From Paeniglutamicibacter psychrophenolicus (lineage in GTDB: Bacteria; Actinomycetota; Actinomycetes; Actinomycetales; Micrococcaceae): a stretch of DNA of 64,000 bases. Both the position numbers and the translations under genes were made by a program. This document shows, in pieces, positions 18,128 to 33,405 of the stretch; position 1 is the first letter of the stretch, and each line of letters starts with the position of its first letter. The notes below the pieces were generated by a model. That model worked only from the letters and a program-made list of their open reading frames with translations, was not told where the DNA came from and made no database searches. The stretch covers positions 156,978-220,977 of the forward strand of contig NZ_JAUSSH010000007.1 in the NCBI RefSeq assembly GCF_030812255.1, read 5' to 3'.

Positions 18128-19164
18128 TGCCGCTGGCCGTGGCGGGAGCCAATATCCTGGCCTCGATCCCGAGCCCGCCGTCCGAGTTCTCGAAGTTCTC
18201 CATCGGCCCGCTGACCATCCACGCCTACGCGATCTGCATCATGGTCGGCATCATTGCCGCCATGTGGATCGCCTCCCGGCGCTGGCGGGCCAAGGGCGGG
18301 CCGGAGGACGTGGTCTGGGACATCTGCATCTGGGCGATCCCCTTCGGCATCGTCGGCGGACGCCTCTACCACGTGCTGGTCACCGACCCCGAGTACTACT
18401 TCGGCCTCCAGGGCCAGTCGGCGCACCTTTCCGAAATCCCGCAGATCTGGGCCGGAGGGCTGGGCATCATGGGTGCCATCTCGCTGGGCTCCCTGGGTGC
18501 CTGGATCGCCTGCCGGCGTGCCGGGGTGCGCCTCTCGGCGTTCCTGGACGCCGCGGTCCCGGGCGTGCTGCTGGCCCAGGCCTTCGGCCGCTGGGGCAAC
18601 TGGTTCAACCAGGAACTCTTCGGCAAACCCACCACGCTGCCGTGGGGCCTGGAAATCGACCCGAACAGCTACAACTTCCCCCCGGGCCTGCCGGCCGGAA
18701 CCCTGTTCCAGCCCACCTTCCTCTACGAATCGCTGTGGAACGTGGCCGGGGTCTTCCTGCTGCTGGCCCTTGACCGGAAGTTCAAGCTGCGCCGGGCTTC
18801 CCTGTTCTGGACCTACATCCTGTGGTACGGCATCGGCCGGACCATCATGGAAACCATGCGCATCGACGCCGCGGACACCATCACCATCCTGGGCATCGGG
18901 TTGCGCGTACACATGTGGCTGGCCATTGTCATGATCATCATGGGCGCCATCGGGTTGGCCTTCGTGCTCATCCGCCTGCGCCCGCTGCCGGATCCCGGGG
19001 TCTACCTCAAGGGCCGCGAATCCAAGGCCGAAGTCGCCGCCGGGACCACGATGGCGGACGCCTCCGGCTCGGAGGCGCAAGCCACTGGGAAGCCGGAGGG
19101 CAACAAGCCCGAGGACGGCAAGCCGGAAACGGGCGAGACCGGTCCCGGAATGCAGGACAAATAA
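18124..19164 (+). CDS. lgt: Prolipoprotein diacylglyceryl transferase
   Basis: A 346-residue polytopic membrane enzyme that transfers diacylglycerol from phosphatidylglycerol to the lipobox cysteine of prolipoproteins. The Lgt signature is clear: GRLYHVL, IWAGGLGIMGA, FGRWGNWFNQELFG and FLYESLWN. About seven TM segments are followed by a charged 50-residue tail rich in Glu, Gly and Lys, common in actinobacterial Lgt. It is the last gene of the trp operon (overlaps trpA by 4 bp) and is followed by a strong hairpin. Confidence 0.95.
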   Translation: MMPLAVAGANILASIPSPPSEFSKFSIGPLTIHAYAICIMVGIIAAMWIASRRWRAKGGPEDVVWDICIWAIPFGIVGGRLYHVLVTDPEYYFGLQGQSAHLSEIPQIWAGGLGIMGAISLGSLGAWIACRRAGVRLSAFLDAAVPGVLLAQAFGRWGNWFNQELFGKPTTLPWGLEIDPNSYNFPPGLPAGTLFQPTFLYESLWNVAGVFLLLALDRKFKLRRASLFWTYILWYGIGRTIMETMRIDAADTITILGIGLRVHMWLAIVMIIMGAIGLAFVLIRLRPLPDPGVYLKGRESKAEVAAGTTMADASGSEAQATGKPEGNKPEDGKPETGETGPGMQDK

Positions 19165-19200
19165 CACCACTGCGCCCGCCAAAACGGCTCCACGGTGCCG

Positions 19201-19252
19201 AGCGACGGCCGGTCCTCCCCTTCTTCACGGAAGGGGAGGACCGGCCGTCGCT
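19201..19252. terminator. Strong 23-bp hairpin, probable bidirectional terminator
   Basis: Positions 19201-19223 pair perfectly with 19230-19252 around a 6-nt loop (TTCACG). It stands between convergent genes, lgt (+) and the small minus-strand gene whose stop codon lies inside the loop. There is no T tract on either side, so termination may depend on stem strength or Rho. Confidence 0.6.
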
Positions 19253-19509
19253 GTCTGTTCCAGGGGTTCCCCGCCGGGTGTCGGATCGATGACTTCCACG
19301 GAGAGCAGGACGAGGCCAAGGTCCCGTATCTTCGCGAGCAGTCCGTGCAGCGCCGCCTGGTCCGGGACGAAACCGCCAATGCCGGTGGTGCCGTCGGACT
19401 CCGGTGACAGGGCCAGGCCGTCGAACCAGGCCGACCATCCGGGATCCAACCGGCCCTCGACCCGAACGCGGTAGCCGGCCGGAACCCGCGGCGCGGGAAG
19501 CCGGCTCAT
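19225..19509 (-). CDS. Small hypothetical protein
   Basis: A 94-residue protein starting MSRLPAPRVPAGYRVRVEG and containing a WSAWFDGLAL segment and GFVPDQAALHGLLAKIRDLGL. It resembles small actinobacterial proteins predicted to be regulated by, or associated with, membrane transporters, but I cannot name a family. It overlaps the DUF2306 gene start-to-stop (4 bp), so it is probably co-transcribed with it. Its stop codon lies in the loop of the downstream hairpin. Confidence 0.6.
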   Translation of the reverse strand: MSRLPAPRVPAGYRVRVEGRLDPGWSAWFDGLALSPESDGTTGIGGFVPDQAALHGLLAKIRDLGLVLLSVEVIDPTPGGEPLEQTATAGPPLP

Positions 19510-20103
19510 CGGGATGCCGCCTTCGCCATGGCACCGCCGAGGCGTTGGCCGCGGGGGGAACGGATGAGGATCTCCGCGGCCACGAGGTTGATCGCCCACC
19601 CGGCACCCATCATCAGTGCGGTGGTCAGTTCGCTTCTTCCGAAGAGGGAATTGCCGATGCCCTGGGTCAATACCTGGGTGCCGGCACCCAGTGCCAGCGC
19701 ATAGGCCCGCACCATCCAGGCCCGGTGGGCCGGTACATCGCCGCGGCGTATTGCCGCGAATCCCAGGACGACGGCGGCAGCCATGCCCGTGCCGAACAGC
19801 AGCCGCAGCCCGAAGAGCAACTGGCCGGTGCCGGGAGCCCTGGCATAGAACAGCGTCATCCACAACGCCGAGAAGGCCACCGCCAGGCCCAGCGGCACCA
19901 AGACCCTGCCCGTCCAGCGGTGCCAGCGCGGGCGGCGGAGGCGGAAGCCGGGGGAGAACTGGAACGCCCCAAGCCCCGCGTAGGCGATCGCGGCAACGAT
20001 GTGCACGGACACCGGCCACCGCGGGGACCAGCACCAGGGCGATGAGCGCGAACGGCACCCACCGCCCCGGTGCGCCGCTTCGTGAAGTGGGCAGGGAACT
20101 CAT
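19506..20103 (-). pseudogene. DUF2306 membrane protein gene with internal deletion and frameshift
   Basis: Two frames each hold a piece of a DUF2306-type protein. From ATG 20103 the first frame gives WVPFALIALVLVPAVAG, the usual first TM helix, then loses similarity. From about 20018 the second frame gives VHIVAAIAYAGLGAFQFSPG, then WHRWTGRVLVPLG, HRAWMVRAYALALGAGTQ and a final MGAGWAINLVAAE, ending at 19506. The loop normally joining helix 1 to this part is missing, so a short out-of-frame deletion near 20015 is the simplest reading. The downstream frame could still be made alone (ATG 20012, 168 residues, four TM). Confidence 0.65.
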
Positions 20104-20789
20104 TTTGCACCGTGCTTCACCGGTGCCGAGGCGGTGGAGAGCCCCAAGGCCGCATCATTCGCGGTGCGCTGCACGCGCCACAGAGAGTATCCGAGGCCGA
20201 GCAGTGCCACCCCGGTGGGCACCGCGAACAACCTTTCGTTGACCATGGGCAGCAGGGGGATGGCGATGGTTGCGGCCGTGCCCGCGGCCAGCAGCGCGGC
20301 AGCCCATCGTGCGAGGAACCCGGCCCGGAACAAGGCGATGCCGAAAATGGTCCCGCCGGCGATGTAGGTCCCGGCGGAGGCCAGGGAGAGGGCGGTCATC
20401 AACCCGATGCCCTCGGTCGGGCTGCCACCGGTGGCGGCCGCGAACACGTCGTTGACGTACCCCGGTGCGCCGTGGGCCAGCACCGGCAGGACGACCGCCC
20501 CGATGGTTTCCACGCTCATCATGATGAGGTGGCAGGCGCCGAAGAGGAGGTATCCGAGCAGGCCAAGTACCCCCATTTTCCTGGTCTGGGTCAGGTACAT
20601 GCCGGTGATTCCGATGAGCGCGAGGATTGACATCAGCAGCTTTGCCCCCTGGCGCAGCAGGTACTCGGGCGTGGTGGCAAAGGCAGCGTCCAGGTGCGGG
20701 TGGTTGACCTGGACCGCGAGGAACAGCAGGCCCGCTGCAACTGCGCACAATCCGGCGGCGCGGGCGATCTTGGTGGTGGTGATGGACAT
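20100..20789 (-). CDS. Polytopic membrane protein, function unknown
   Basis: A 229-residue protein with about six hydrophobic segments and no charged catalytic motif: TM1 at about 10-28, then KLLMSILALIGITGMYLTQT, GLLGYLLFGACHLIMMS and later GFLARWAAALLAAGTAATI. It resembles membrane proteins found beside MalT-like LuxR regulators in actinobacteria. It is downstream of the LuxR gene on the same strand and overlaps the DUF2306 gene by 4 bp (ATGA), so it is likely a target of that regulator. Role unknown. Confidence 0.7.
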   Translation of the reverse strand: MSITTTKIARAAGLCAVAAGLLFLAVQVNHPHLDAAFATTPEYLLRQGAKLLMSILALIGITGMYLTQTRKMGVLGLLGYLLFGACHLIMMSVETIGAVVLPVLAHGAPGYVNDVFAAATGGSPTEGIGLMTALSLASAGTYIAGGTIFGIALFRAGFLARWAAALLAAGTAATIAIPLLPMVNERLFAVPTGVALLGLGYSLWRVQRTANDAALGLSTASAPVKHGAK

Positions 20790-20917
20790 GTCGGGCTCCC
20801 TGGTTGCGGGTTTCCGCGACGGCTGCCGCGGGATGGCTCCAGACTAGGAATCCGCGGGGTGAGGGGGCATCACCCAAAGAGGTGAGCGTCGGGGTGAGAT
20901 GCGGATGTTGCGGCGGT

Positions 20918-23611
20918 TTACAGCAAGCCGCGTTCACGCGCCCGGAGGACCGCTGCCCGGCGGTCGGTGACATCAAGCTTGGTGAAGATGTGCTTGGTGT
21001 GGGTGCGCAGCGTGTTGTACGAAATGAACAGTTCCGCCGCGATCTGCGGCCCGTTCATCGAGCTGTCCAACAACCCCAGCACCTGCAGCTCCCGTTCGCT
21101 GAGGGTGCCCGGCGAGGCGGGTGGGGGCGCCGCCCCGGGAATCGTGACGAGGCGCAGCAGCCGGGCGATGTCCGCACCGGCGCCCAGGCTGCGGGAGGCA
21201 TTGCGCAGCAGCCCGAGCAGGGGCTCGCCCTCGTCGAGGAAGAGCCGGAGGTACGCGCCCGGCTCGGGAACACCGGAGATCGCCCGGGCCAGTGCGGCCC
21301 GGGCTTGTGCCCCGTGTCCGAGGGCATCATGTGCCAGGGCCAGCAGCAGCCGGATCTCCAGCACGCTCCCGGTGCGCCCGGATGCCCCGGCACCCGGAAG
21401 AAGCCGATCCAGCAGCGCGGCGGCGTCCCGGGCCGCTTCGGTCCCGGGATCCACCCGGTGCCGTGCGATCAGCAGGCGCACCAGCGTGAGCTGGTTGAAC
21501 TCGCCCAGGTATCCGACCTCGTCGGTGGTTCCAACCCCGCATTCCAGGGCCCAGGCGGCGGCCTGTTGCAGCTTGCCCTCGGCGATCCACACCCGTGCCT
21601 TCAATGCCGCAATGGGGCGGATCTCGGGGACGAACCCCGGGCGGTAGAGCCGTGCGCCCTGGTCCAGCAGGGCGATTGCCTCCTTAGGTTCGCCCTGGGC
21701 GCGGGCGAGCAGCGCCTTCGCAACGAACCAGCGATACCGGCTCTCGGTCATCGGCGCGTGTTCCAGCAGCGCCGCGGCGGCGAGCAGGTGTCCCTCGGCG
21801 GCCTCGAGGTTTCCCGTCTGGCTGTCGATCTCACCCAACCCCACATGCAATTCGGCGGCCGCCCGCGACAAGGGCGAGCCCAGTGCTTCGGCCCGGGCCA
21901 AGGCGTCCTCGCAGAGCCGGCGCGCCATGGCGGGTTGGCCGGCGGCGAGCCACATGTCGGCGAGGACCACGGTGCTGCCGAGTTCATCGACGAGGTTTCC
22001 GGCCTGGTGCAGGTGTTCCACCGCCCGTCCGAACATCGCCAGCGCGTCGTCCACCGTGCCCTGCGCCCAGGCCGCAAGCCCCAGGTAGCCGGCCGCCGCG
22101 CCACGGGACAGATGGTCCTCCGGGCCGGCCGCCTCGAGCGCGGCCCGGGCATGACGGGAGGTGCCGGCCGCATCCCCGCGTGCCTGCGCCAGCGCGGCGC
22201 GGTAGACGGCGATGGTCGCAGGCAGCGCGCGCATTTCTTCGGTTTCGTGCCCGGCCCGAACGTGCCCGCGGGACAGTCTTCCCAGCGCCAGTTCCGCATC
22301 GCGAAGCCGCGGCTCAACACCGTCGAGGTCGCCCCCGGCCAGATGCCGGAACCCGTAGAACACACTGAGCACCGGGCTGCGCCGGACCAAGGAATCGGGT
22401 AGCCGGTCCAGCCAGCCGAGCAGCAGCGCATCCTGCCGGTTGCGCCGTATCCGGGGCAAGGCAAGTTCAATGAGGTGCGCCGCACCCTCGAAATCCTCGG
22501 CGGCCAAGGCATGCCCGACGGCATCCGGCCACATTTCACGGGCCCCGTACCACTGGCCGGCCCGCCGGTGCAGGATTGCAACCTGCCCGGGCCGTTCACC
22601 GGACAGTCGTGCCCGCAGCACATCGGCGAACAGTTGGTGGTAGCGGTACCACTGCCTCTTCTCATCCAGCGGGAGAAGAAAAAGGTTGGCCCGCTCCAGC
22701 TCCATGAGCATGCGGTCCCCGTCCGTGCGCCCGCTCAAGGCATCGCAAAGCGGACCCGTCAGCCTCTGCAGGACGCAGGTGTCCAACAGGAAGTCGCGAA
22801 CCGGTGCCGGCTGGTGTGCCAGCACCTCCTCGACAAGGTAGTCGACGACATACCTGTCATTCCCGGCAAAGCGGTCAATGAACCCTGCTGCGTCCCCGTG
22901 TCCGGCCAAGGAGATCGAGGCGAGTTGGAGCGCCGCGATCCACCCCTCCGTGCGTTGCCCCAACACCGCCACCTGTTCCGGGGCCAGCTCCAGCCCTGAG
23001 GCCGAATTGAGGTATTCGGTCGTCTCGTCCGGGGTGAACCGCAGGTGCTCGGCGCGGATCTCCACCAGCTCGCCTCGTCCCCGCCAAAGTGCCAGCGGCA
23101 GATCCGGATCGGAGCGGGTGCTGATCACCAGGTGCACCTGCGGCGGAAGGTGGTCAAGGAAGAATGCCATGGCCCCACTGACATCGCGGTTGGAGATGAA
23201 GTGGTAGTCGTCGAGTACCAGCCAGACGTTTGAGGGTTCCGCAGCGAGCTCGTTCAGCAGGATGGCGAGCTCGGTTCCGGTTGGTGCGGGGGAAGCCGCA
23301 ACCGGATCCATCGCCGCCGGGCCGACGCCGGGAACCGCCGCTTGCAGGGTCGTCACCACGCCGGTCCAGAACGACGCCGGATCGTTGTCCGTTGCGTCCA
23401 GGGAGAGCCACGCAATACGGCGACCCCGTTCGTGGTTCTGCCTCCACCACTGGGACAGGAGCGTTGTCTTGCCGAACCCGGCCGGGGCCGAGATGAGCGT
23501 GAGCCTTGGCTCGGCTCCGCGGGCCAGCAGTCCGTCGAGTCGCGGACGTGCCACCAGGCCGCGTCGTTGCCTGGGCGCATTCATCTTGGTGGCAATCAGG
23601 GGGCGTGCCAT
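20918..23611 (-). CDS. MalT-like LuxR family ATP-dependent transcriptional activator
   Basis: An 897-residue STAND-class regulator. Order: NTPase with Walker A APAGFGKTTLLSQW (about 42-55) and Walker B VWLVLDDYHF, then a winged-helix region, a long helical TPR-like middle (about 350-820), and a C-terminal LuxR helix-turn-helix beginning GTLSERELQVLGLL and including PQIAAELFISYNTLRTHTKHI. Such proteins bind an inducer and ATP, oligomerise and activate transcription. The membrane genes downstream on the same strand are likely targets. Length is typical and there are no breaks. Confidence 0.92.
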   Translation of the reverse strand: MARPLIATKMNAPRQRRGLVARPRLDGLLARGAEPRLTLISAPAGFGKTTLLSQWWRQNHERGRRIAWLSLDATDNDPASFWTGVVTTLQAAVPGVGPAAMDPVAASPAPTGTELAILLNELAAEPSNVWLVLDDYHFISNRDVSGAMAFFLDHLPPQVHLVISTRSDPDLPLALWRGRGELVEIRAEHLRFTPDETTEYLNSASGLELAPEQVAVLGQRTEGWIAALQLASISLAGHGDAAGFIDRFAGNDRYVVDYLVEEVLAHQPAPVRDFLLDTCVLQRLTGPLCDALSGRTDGDRMLMELERANLFLLPLDEKRQWYRYHQLFADVLRARLSGERPGQVAILHRRAGQWYGAREMWPDAVGHALAAEDFEGAAHLIELALPRIRRNRQDALLLGWLDRLPDSLVRRSPVLSVFYGFRHLAGGDLDGVEPRLRDAELALGRLSRGHVRAGHETEEMRALPATIAVYRAALAQARGDAAGTSRHARAALEAAGPEDHLSRGAAAGYLGLAAWAQGTVDDALAMFGRAVEHLHQAGNLVDELGSTVVLADMWLAAGQPAMARRLCEDALARAEALGSPLSRAAAELHVGLGEIDSQTGNLEAAEGHLLAAAALLEHAPMTESRYRWFVAKALLARAQGEPKEAIALLDQGARLYRPGFVPEIRPIAALKARVWIAEGKLQQAAAWALECGVGTTDEVGYLGEFNQLTLVRLLIARHRVDPGTEAARDAAALLDRLLPGAGASGRTGSVLEIRLLLALAHDALGHGAQARAALARAISGVPEPGAYLRLFLDEGEPLLGLLRNASRSLGAGADIARLLRLVTIPGAAPPPASPGTLSERELQVLGLLDSSMNGPQIAAELFISYNTLRTHTKHIFTKLDVTDRRAAVLRARERGLL

Positions 23612-24156
23612 GGTCCGGCATTCTCTCGGGGCGATGCCGCGGCGGTTGGGTGCGGCCAGCTCAGGCCAGTCTACCCGTGGGCATCCTGGTCGTTCAGGGG
23701 GGCCACCACCACCATGACCACGTGTCCGGGGCCCTGCTGCCTTGGGAAGAAAGATGACAAGGCTTTGTTGTCGTACGACGAAACTTTCAGGAAACCCAAA
23801 AGTTCCAAGTCAGCAACGGGTTCGTAGTGGGCACGAAAACTGTTGGAAACAAAAGCGCGTATAAATCCGAAACATGCCGGTGCTACTCTTTTTTCACTGT
23901 GGCAGCACGTCCGGGCGCGGAGCACCCCTCCATCCGCACCCGATGCTGCCGGCAACCACAACGACGTGGAAACGCACGACCCGCGGCCCGCCCACCGGCT
24001 GGAACACACGGTTGCCGCGCCCGCAGCATTGGTGCCACACCCACACCCCACACCAAGCCCCCAGCGGGGCACCGATTCGCGAACCCAAAAACTCCCTCGG
24101 CCACCGTCGTCCGAAGAACCAGACCCGCCGCCCACACACCGAGAAAGGGACAACTC
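23612..24156. other. 545-bp intergenic region between luxR-type gene and gltB
   Basis: No gene is convincing here. The segment 23760-23890 is AT-richer and holds a 10-bp palindrome GTCGTACGAC (23770-23779), repeated GGAAAC/GAAAC words, and a TATAAA at 23860-23865, so the gltB control region is probably here. The rest, 23900-24150, would be a long leader. The open frame upstream of gltB in the same phase is proline-rich and looks noncoding. No glutamine or other riboswitch was recognised. Confidence 0.4.
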
Positions 24157-30211
<6,055 letters not shown>

Positions 30212-30265
30212 AACGGATGCACCTCTTATGCGGTGTTTTCCCGACCTGAGAAATGGAAAGGCAGA

Positions 30266-30271
30266 TAGGCT
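30266..30271 (+). promoter_or_regulatory. -10 box of pyk (leaderless)
   Basis: TAGGCT ends 6 nt before the pyk ATG. The nearest purine-rich stretch (GGAAAGG) is about 17 nt away, too far for a Shine-Dalgarno. A nearly identical GCAGATAGGCT(T)AACCGTA block recurs before pdtaR at 33406-33424, where it has a conventional leader. Confidence 0.55.
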
Positions 30272-30277
30272 AACCGT

Positions 30278-31795
30278 ATGAGACGCGCAAAAATCGTGGC
30301 CACCTGGGGCCCGGCGATCGGTACCTACGACAAGACATTGGCAGTGCTCAAGGCGGGTGTCGACGTCGCCCGGCTGAACATGAGCCACGGCGACCACTCG
30401 ATGCACGCCGAGAACCTCGGCAACGTCCGTGCGGCGGCCGAGGAGCTCGGCCGCCCGGTGGGCATCTTTGCCGACCTGCAGGGACCGAAGATCCGCCTGG
30501 GCCGCTTCGTGGACGACGCCAAGCACATGCTCAAGGTCGGGGACACGTTCACCATCGTGATTGCCGACGTGCTGGGGGATGGCACGTTCTGCTCCACGAC
30601 GTTCAAGGGCCTGCCCACCGATGTCAACGTGGGCGACATCCTCTTGATCAATGACGGCAAGGTTGCCCTTCGCGCAACGGCCGTGGATGACGAGAAGGTC
30701 GTCACCGAGGTCGTCGTGGGCGGGGAGGTGTCCAACAACAAGGGCATCAACCTTCCCGGCGTGGCCGTGAACGTTCCCGCCCTGAGCGAAAAGGACGAGG
30801 AGGACCTGCGCTGGGCCATTCGGGCCGGCGTCGACATGGTCGCCCTGTCCTTCGTGCGCAACGCCGCCGACATCGGGCGCGTGCACGAGATCATGGACGA
30901 GGAAGGCCGGCGCCTTCCGGTCATCGCCAAGATCGAAAAGCCGCAGGCGGTTGACGCGCTGGAAGAAATCATCGACGCCTTCGACGCCATCATGGTGGCA
31001 CGTGGCGACCTCGGCGTGGAGCTTCCGCTCGAGGAAGTCCCGCTGGTGCAGAAGCGCGCCATCGAGCTGGCCCGCCGCTGGGCCAAGCCGGTCATCGTGG
31101 CGACCCAGGTGCTCGAGTCGATGATCGAGTCCCCGACGCCGACCCGCGCCGAGGCCTCGGACTGCGCCAATGCCGTCATCGACGGCGCCGACGCGGTCAT
31201 GCTCTCGGGGGAGACCTCGGTGGGCGAATACCCCATCGAGACCGTCGAGACCATGGCACGGATCATTTCCTCCACGGAAAAGCACGGGCTGGACCGCATC
31301 CCGCGCCTGGGCTCCAAGCCCAAGACCCGTGGCGGCGCCATCACCCGTGCCGCCGTGGAGATCGCCGACCAGTTGGATGCCAAGTACATCGTGGCCTTCA
31401 CCCAGTCCGGCGATTCGGCCCGACGCCTGTCCCGGCTGCGTCCGAAGCGCCCGGTCCTGGCCTTCACCCCGCTGCCGCAGACCTACAACATCATGACCCT
31501 GATGTGGGGCATCCAGCCCCGCCTGGTCGAATACGCCGACCACACCGACAAGATGACCGCACAGGTCGACCGCGCCCTCCTGGCCGAAGGCCTGGCCGAG
31601 GTCAACGACATTGTCTGCATCGCCGCCGGGTCCCCTCCCGGACAGGCCGGGTCCACCAACTCGCTGCGCATCCACAAGGTCGGCGACCTTGCGGACGCCG
31701 GCCAGCTCGGCGACGGCAAGCCGATGCCGGCCCGCGAGAAGGTCGGTCCGTGGGACTCGGACAAGGGCGAGGGCGAAAACAGCCACACCATCTAG
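30278..31795 (+). CDS. pyk: Pyruvate kinase
   Basis: A 505-residue glycolytic enzyme making pyruvate and ATP from PEP and ADP. Landmarks in order: KIVATWGPA and ARLNMSHG at the N-terminus, ADLQGPKIRLGRF opening the B domain, the catalytic Lys in VIAKIEKPQAVD, the Mg site MVARGDLGVELPLEEV, and the DAVMLSGETSVGEYPI stretch. The C-terminal allosteric domain follows. It has its own leaderless promoter after gltD and a T-tailed terminator at its end. Confidence 0.97.
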   Translation: MRRAKIVATWGPAIGTYDKTLAVLKAGVDVARLNMSHGDHSMHAENLGNVRAAAEELGRPVGIFADLQGPKIRLGRFVDDAKHMLKVGDTFTIVIADVLGDGTFCSTTFKGLPTDVNVGDILLINDGKVALRATAVDDEKVVTEVVVGGEVSNNKGINLPGVAVNVPALSEKDEEDLRWAIRAGVDMVALSFVRNAADIGRVHEIMDEEGRRLPVIAKIEKPQAVDALEEIIDAFDAIMVARGDLGVELPLEEVPLVQKRAIELARRWAKPVIVATQVLESMIESPTPTRAEASDCANAVIDGADAVMLSGETSVGEYPIETVETMARIISSTEKHGLDRIPRLGSKPKTRGGAITRAAVEIADQLDAKYIVAFTQSGDSARRLSRLRPKRPVLAFTPLPQTYNIMTLMWGIQPRLVEYADHTDKMTAQVDRALLAEGLAEVNDIVCIAAGSPPGQAGSTNSLRIHKVGDLADAGQLGDGKPMPAREKVGPWDSDKGEGENSHTI

Positions 31796-31814
31796 CTGGT
31801 TCGAGGTGCGGCGG

Positions 31815-31877
31815 GGGCCGGACTTCCACCACGATTCCCTTGGGGGACCGCGGTGGGGGTCCGGCCCTTTCGTTTTC
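31815..31877. terminator. Intrinsic terminator after pyk
   Basis: GGGCCGGAC (31815-31823) pairs with GTCCGGCCC (31859-31867), extended by inner CCACC/GGTGG after a 2-3-nt bulge, and is followed by TTTCGTTTTC. It serves pyk on the plus strand and abuts the stop of the convergent protease gene, whose stop codon begins at 31878 read leftward. Confidence 0.75.
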
Positions 31878-32853
31878 AGCCAGTCAGCTCCACCGGCACG
31901 GCGATGACATCCACCATCGCACCGTTCCGGAGCACCGTCACCGGCAGCGGCACACCGATGGCTTCGGTGAACAACTGCTTTTGCACGCTTTCGGCGGTGG
32001 AGACCGGGCGCCGTCCGACGGTCAGCACCAGGTCCCCGGGTTTCAACCCGGACTTCTCCGCCGGGGACCCGGCGATGACATCGGCAACGCGCAGTCCCTG
32101 CCGCTGGCCCATGCGCGATGACAGCGTCTCGTCCAGCGCAAACGGGGCACTGACCAGGCCCAGGTAGGCGCGCCGGACACGACCGTCGGCCATCAGCGCG
32201 GCGATGATCCGCCGGGTGGTCGCGTTGATCGGAACGGCCAGGCCCAGGCCCGCGCCCGCCACGGCCGTGTTGATGCCCACAACCCGGCCGCGGGCATCGG
32301 CCAGCGCCCCGCCCGAATTGCCCGGGTTCAGCGCGGCATCGGTTTGGATGACGTCCTCGATCACCCGCCGGGCCCGGCCAAGTGCGGTGGGGATGGATCG
32401 CCCCAGCCCGCTGACCACCCCGGCGGTCACCGAACCGGCCAGGCCCAGCGGGTTGCCCACGGCGATCACCAGTTGGCCCACCCGCAGCCCCTCGGCGTCG
32501 CCGAGTCGGGCCGGTGCCTGCATGTGGGATAAACCGCGGATCACGGCCAGATCGGACAGGGCGTCCGCTCCTCTGATCTCCAGGTCCGTTGCCGTGCCGT
32601 CGGCAAAGGTCGCCCGTCCGGCAGTAGCCCCGGCAACCACGTGGGCATTGGTCAGCATGAAGCCGTCTTCGGTGAAGACCACGGCGGAACCCGCGCCAAG
32701 GCGCACCGGGCCACCGCGGCCGGTACGCATCATCTCGACGGCCGCAACATGCGGCCCAACCTCTTCGGCAACGCCGATGACGGTCCGGGAATAGGCGTCC
32801 ATCACATCTTCAGGCCCAAGCCCGGATTCGGAAATATCGAAAGGCTCATTCAC
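31876..32853 (-). CDS. Trypsin-like serine protease with PDZ domain (HtrA/DegP family)
   Basis: A 325-residue protease. The triad is readable: His71 in LTNAHVVAG, Asp101 in ALSDLAVIRG and Ser180 in LNPGNSGGAL. A C-terminal PDZ domain (about 230-325) includes VIAGSPAEKSGLKPGDLVLTV. The start is GTG 32853, with GGAGG 6 nt upstream. There is no signal peptide or TM helix, unlike most HtrA proteins, so it is predicted cytoplasmic, or reliant on another export route. Substrates are unknown. Confidence 0.88.
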   Translation of the reverse strand: MNEPFDISESGLGPEDVMDAYSRTVIGVAEEVGPHVAAVEMMRTGRGGPVRLGAGSAVVFTEDGFMLTNAHVVAGATAGRATFADGTATDLEIRGADALSDLAVIRGLSHMQAPARLGDAEGLRVGQLVIAVGNPLGLAGSVTAGVVSGLGRSIPTALGRARRVIEDVIQTDAALNPGNSGGALADARGRVVGINTAVAGAGLGLAVPINATTRRIIAALMADGRVRRAYLGLVSAPFALDETLSSRMGQRQGLRVADVIAGSPAEKSGLKPGDLVLTVGRRPVSTAESVQKQLFTEAIGVPLPVTVLRNGAMVDVIAVPVELTG

Positions 32854-33192
32854 CGCACGCCTCCAGGGGTGCCCATGGTCCGATATTTGCGACGCTTCCT
32901 GCCCGCGCACCGGCCGCGCCACATGCCTATACAACGAAAGCGGTGCCCACCGTAGTCCCGCCATGGATACGCCATGGGAGAACGGCGAAGCAGGAAAGCC
33001 TGCATTTCCAGGTATCCCGCAATGCCGATTTCGCTGGTCGTCTCCGAGCGCCTGATCCAGCGGTCCTGCCAACGCCTTCAATCAACGCGGCCCAAGAATT
33101 GAGGTGATGTGCCCAATGGAAAGAATAAACACACAAATGGATCTCAAAGTGGCGGTCGTCATTGACGCCGGGGAATTGTTTTCCGGAAATGA
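32854..33192. other. Gene-free gap upstream of the protease
   Basis: About 340 bp between the protease start and the tRNA-Leu terminator. The right part (33090-33190) is AT-richer and would contain the protease promoter reading left. I see no open frame with sensible codon use, repeat or RNA element. Confidence 0.4.
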
Positions 33193-33196
33193 CAAA

Positions 33197-33231
33197 GGCC
33201 CCGATCCCTTGTGAACCAAGGGATCGAGGCC
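33197..33231 (-). terminator. Intrinsic terminator of tRNA-Leu
   Basis: GGCC plus CGATCCCTTG pair with CAAGGGATCG plus GGCC around a TGAAC loop with one mismatch. On the minus strand it is followed by TTTGTCATTT. It begins 6 nt past the tRNA 3' end. Confidence 0.75.
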
Positions 33232-33236
33232 GGTTG

Positions 33237-33317
33237 TGCCCGAGGTGGGACTCGAACCCACACACCTTTCGATACTGCATTTTGAGTGCAGCGCGTCTAC
33301 CATTCCGCCACTCGGGC
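33237..33317 (-). tRNA. tRNA-Leu(CAA)
   Basis: The minus strand folds as a class II tRNA: acceptor GCCCGAG pairs with CTCGGGC, discriminator A; the anticodon stem CTGCA/TGCAG encloses the loop CTCAAAA, so the anticodon is CAA, reading UUG leucine codons. A short extra arm (ATC, GAAA, GGT) and the GTTCGAGTCCC T-loop follow. The 3' CCA is not encoded. A terminator hairpin lies directly downstream. Confidence 0.93.
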
Positions 33318-33405
33318 GGGCACATTTTGAAGCAGCGAGAATAAGCGTAACTGATGATTGCTTTGCGCAGAAATCCTCGCGTCCTTGCGGTTATCCACTG
33401 TACAT

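Noticed and set aside
23770..23890. A defined gltB promoter (TATAAA at 23860, TACTCT at 23884)
   Set aside because: Neither box has a -35 at acceptable spacing, so no promoter was called; the region is described only as probable control sequence.
33237..33317. Possible 64-kb integration site (att) at tRNA-Leu
   Set aside because: No integrase gene and no partial repeat of the tRNA 3' end elsewhere in the window.
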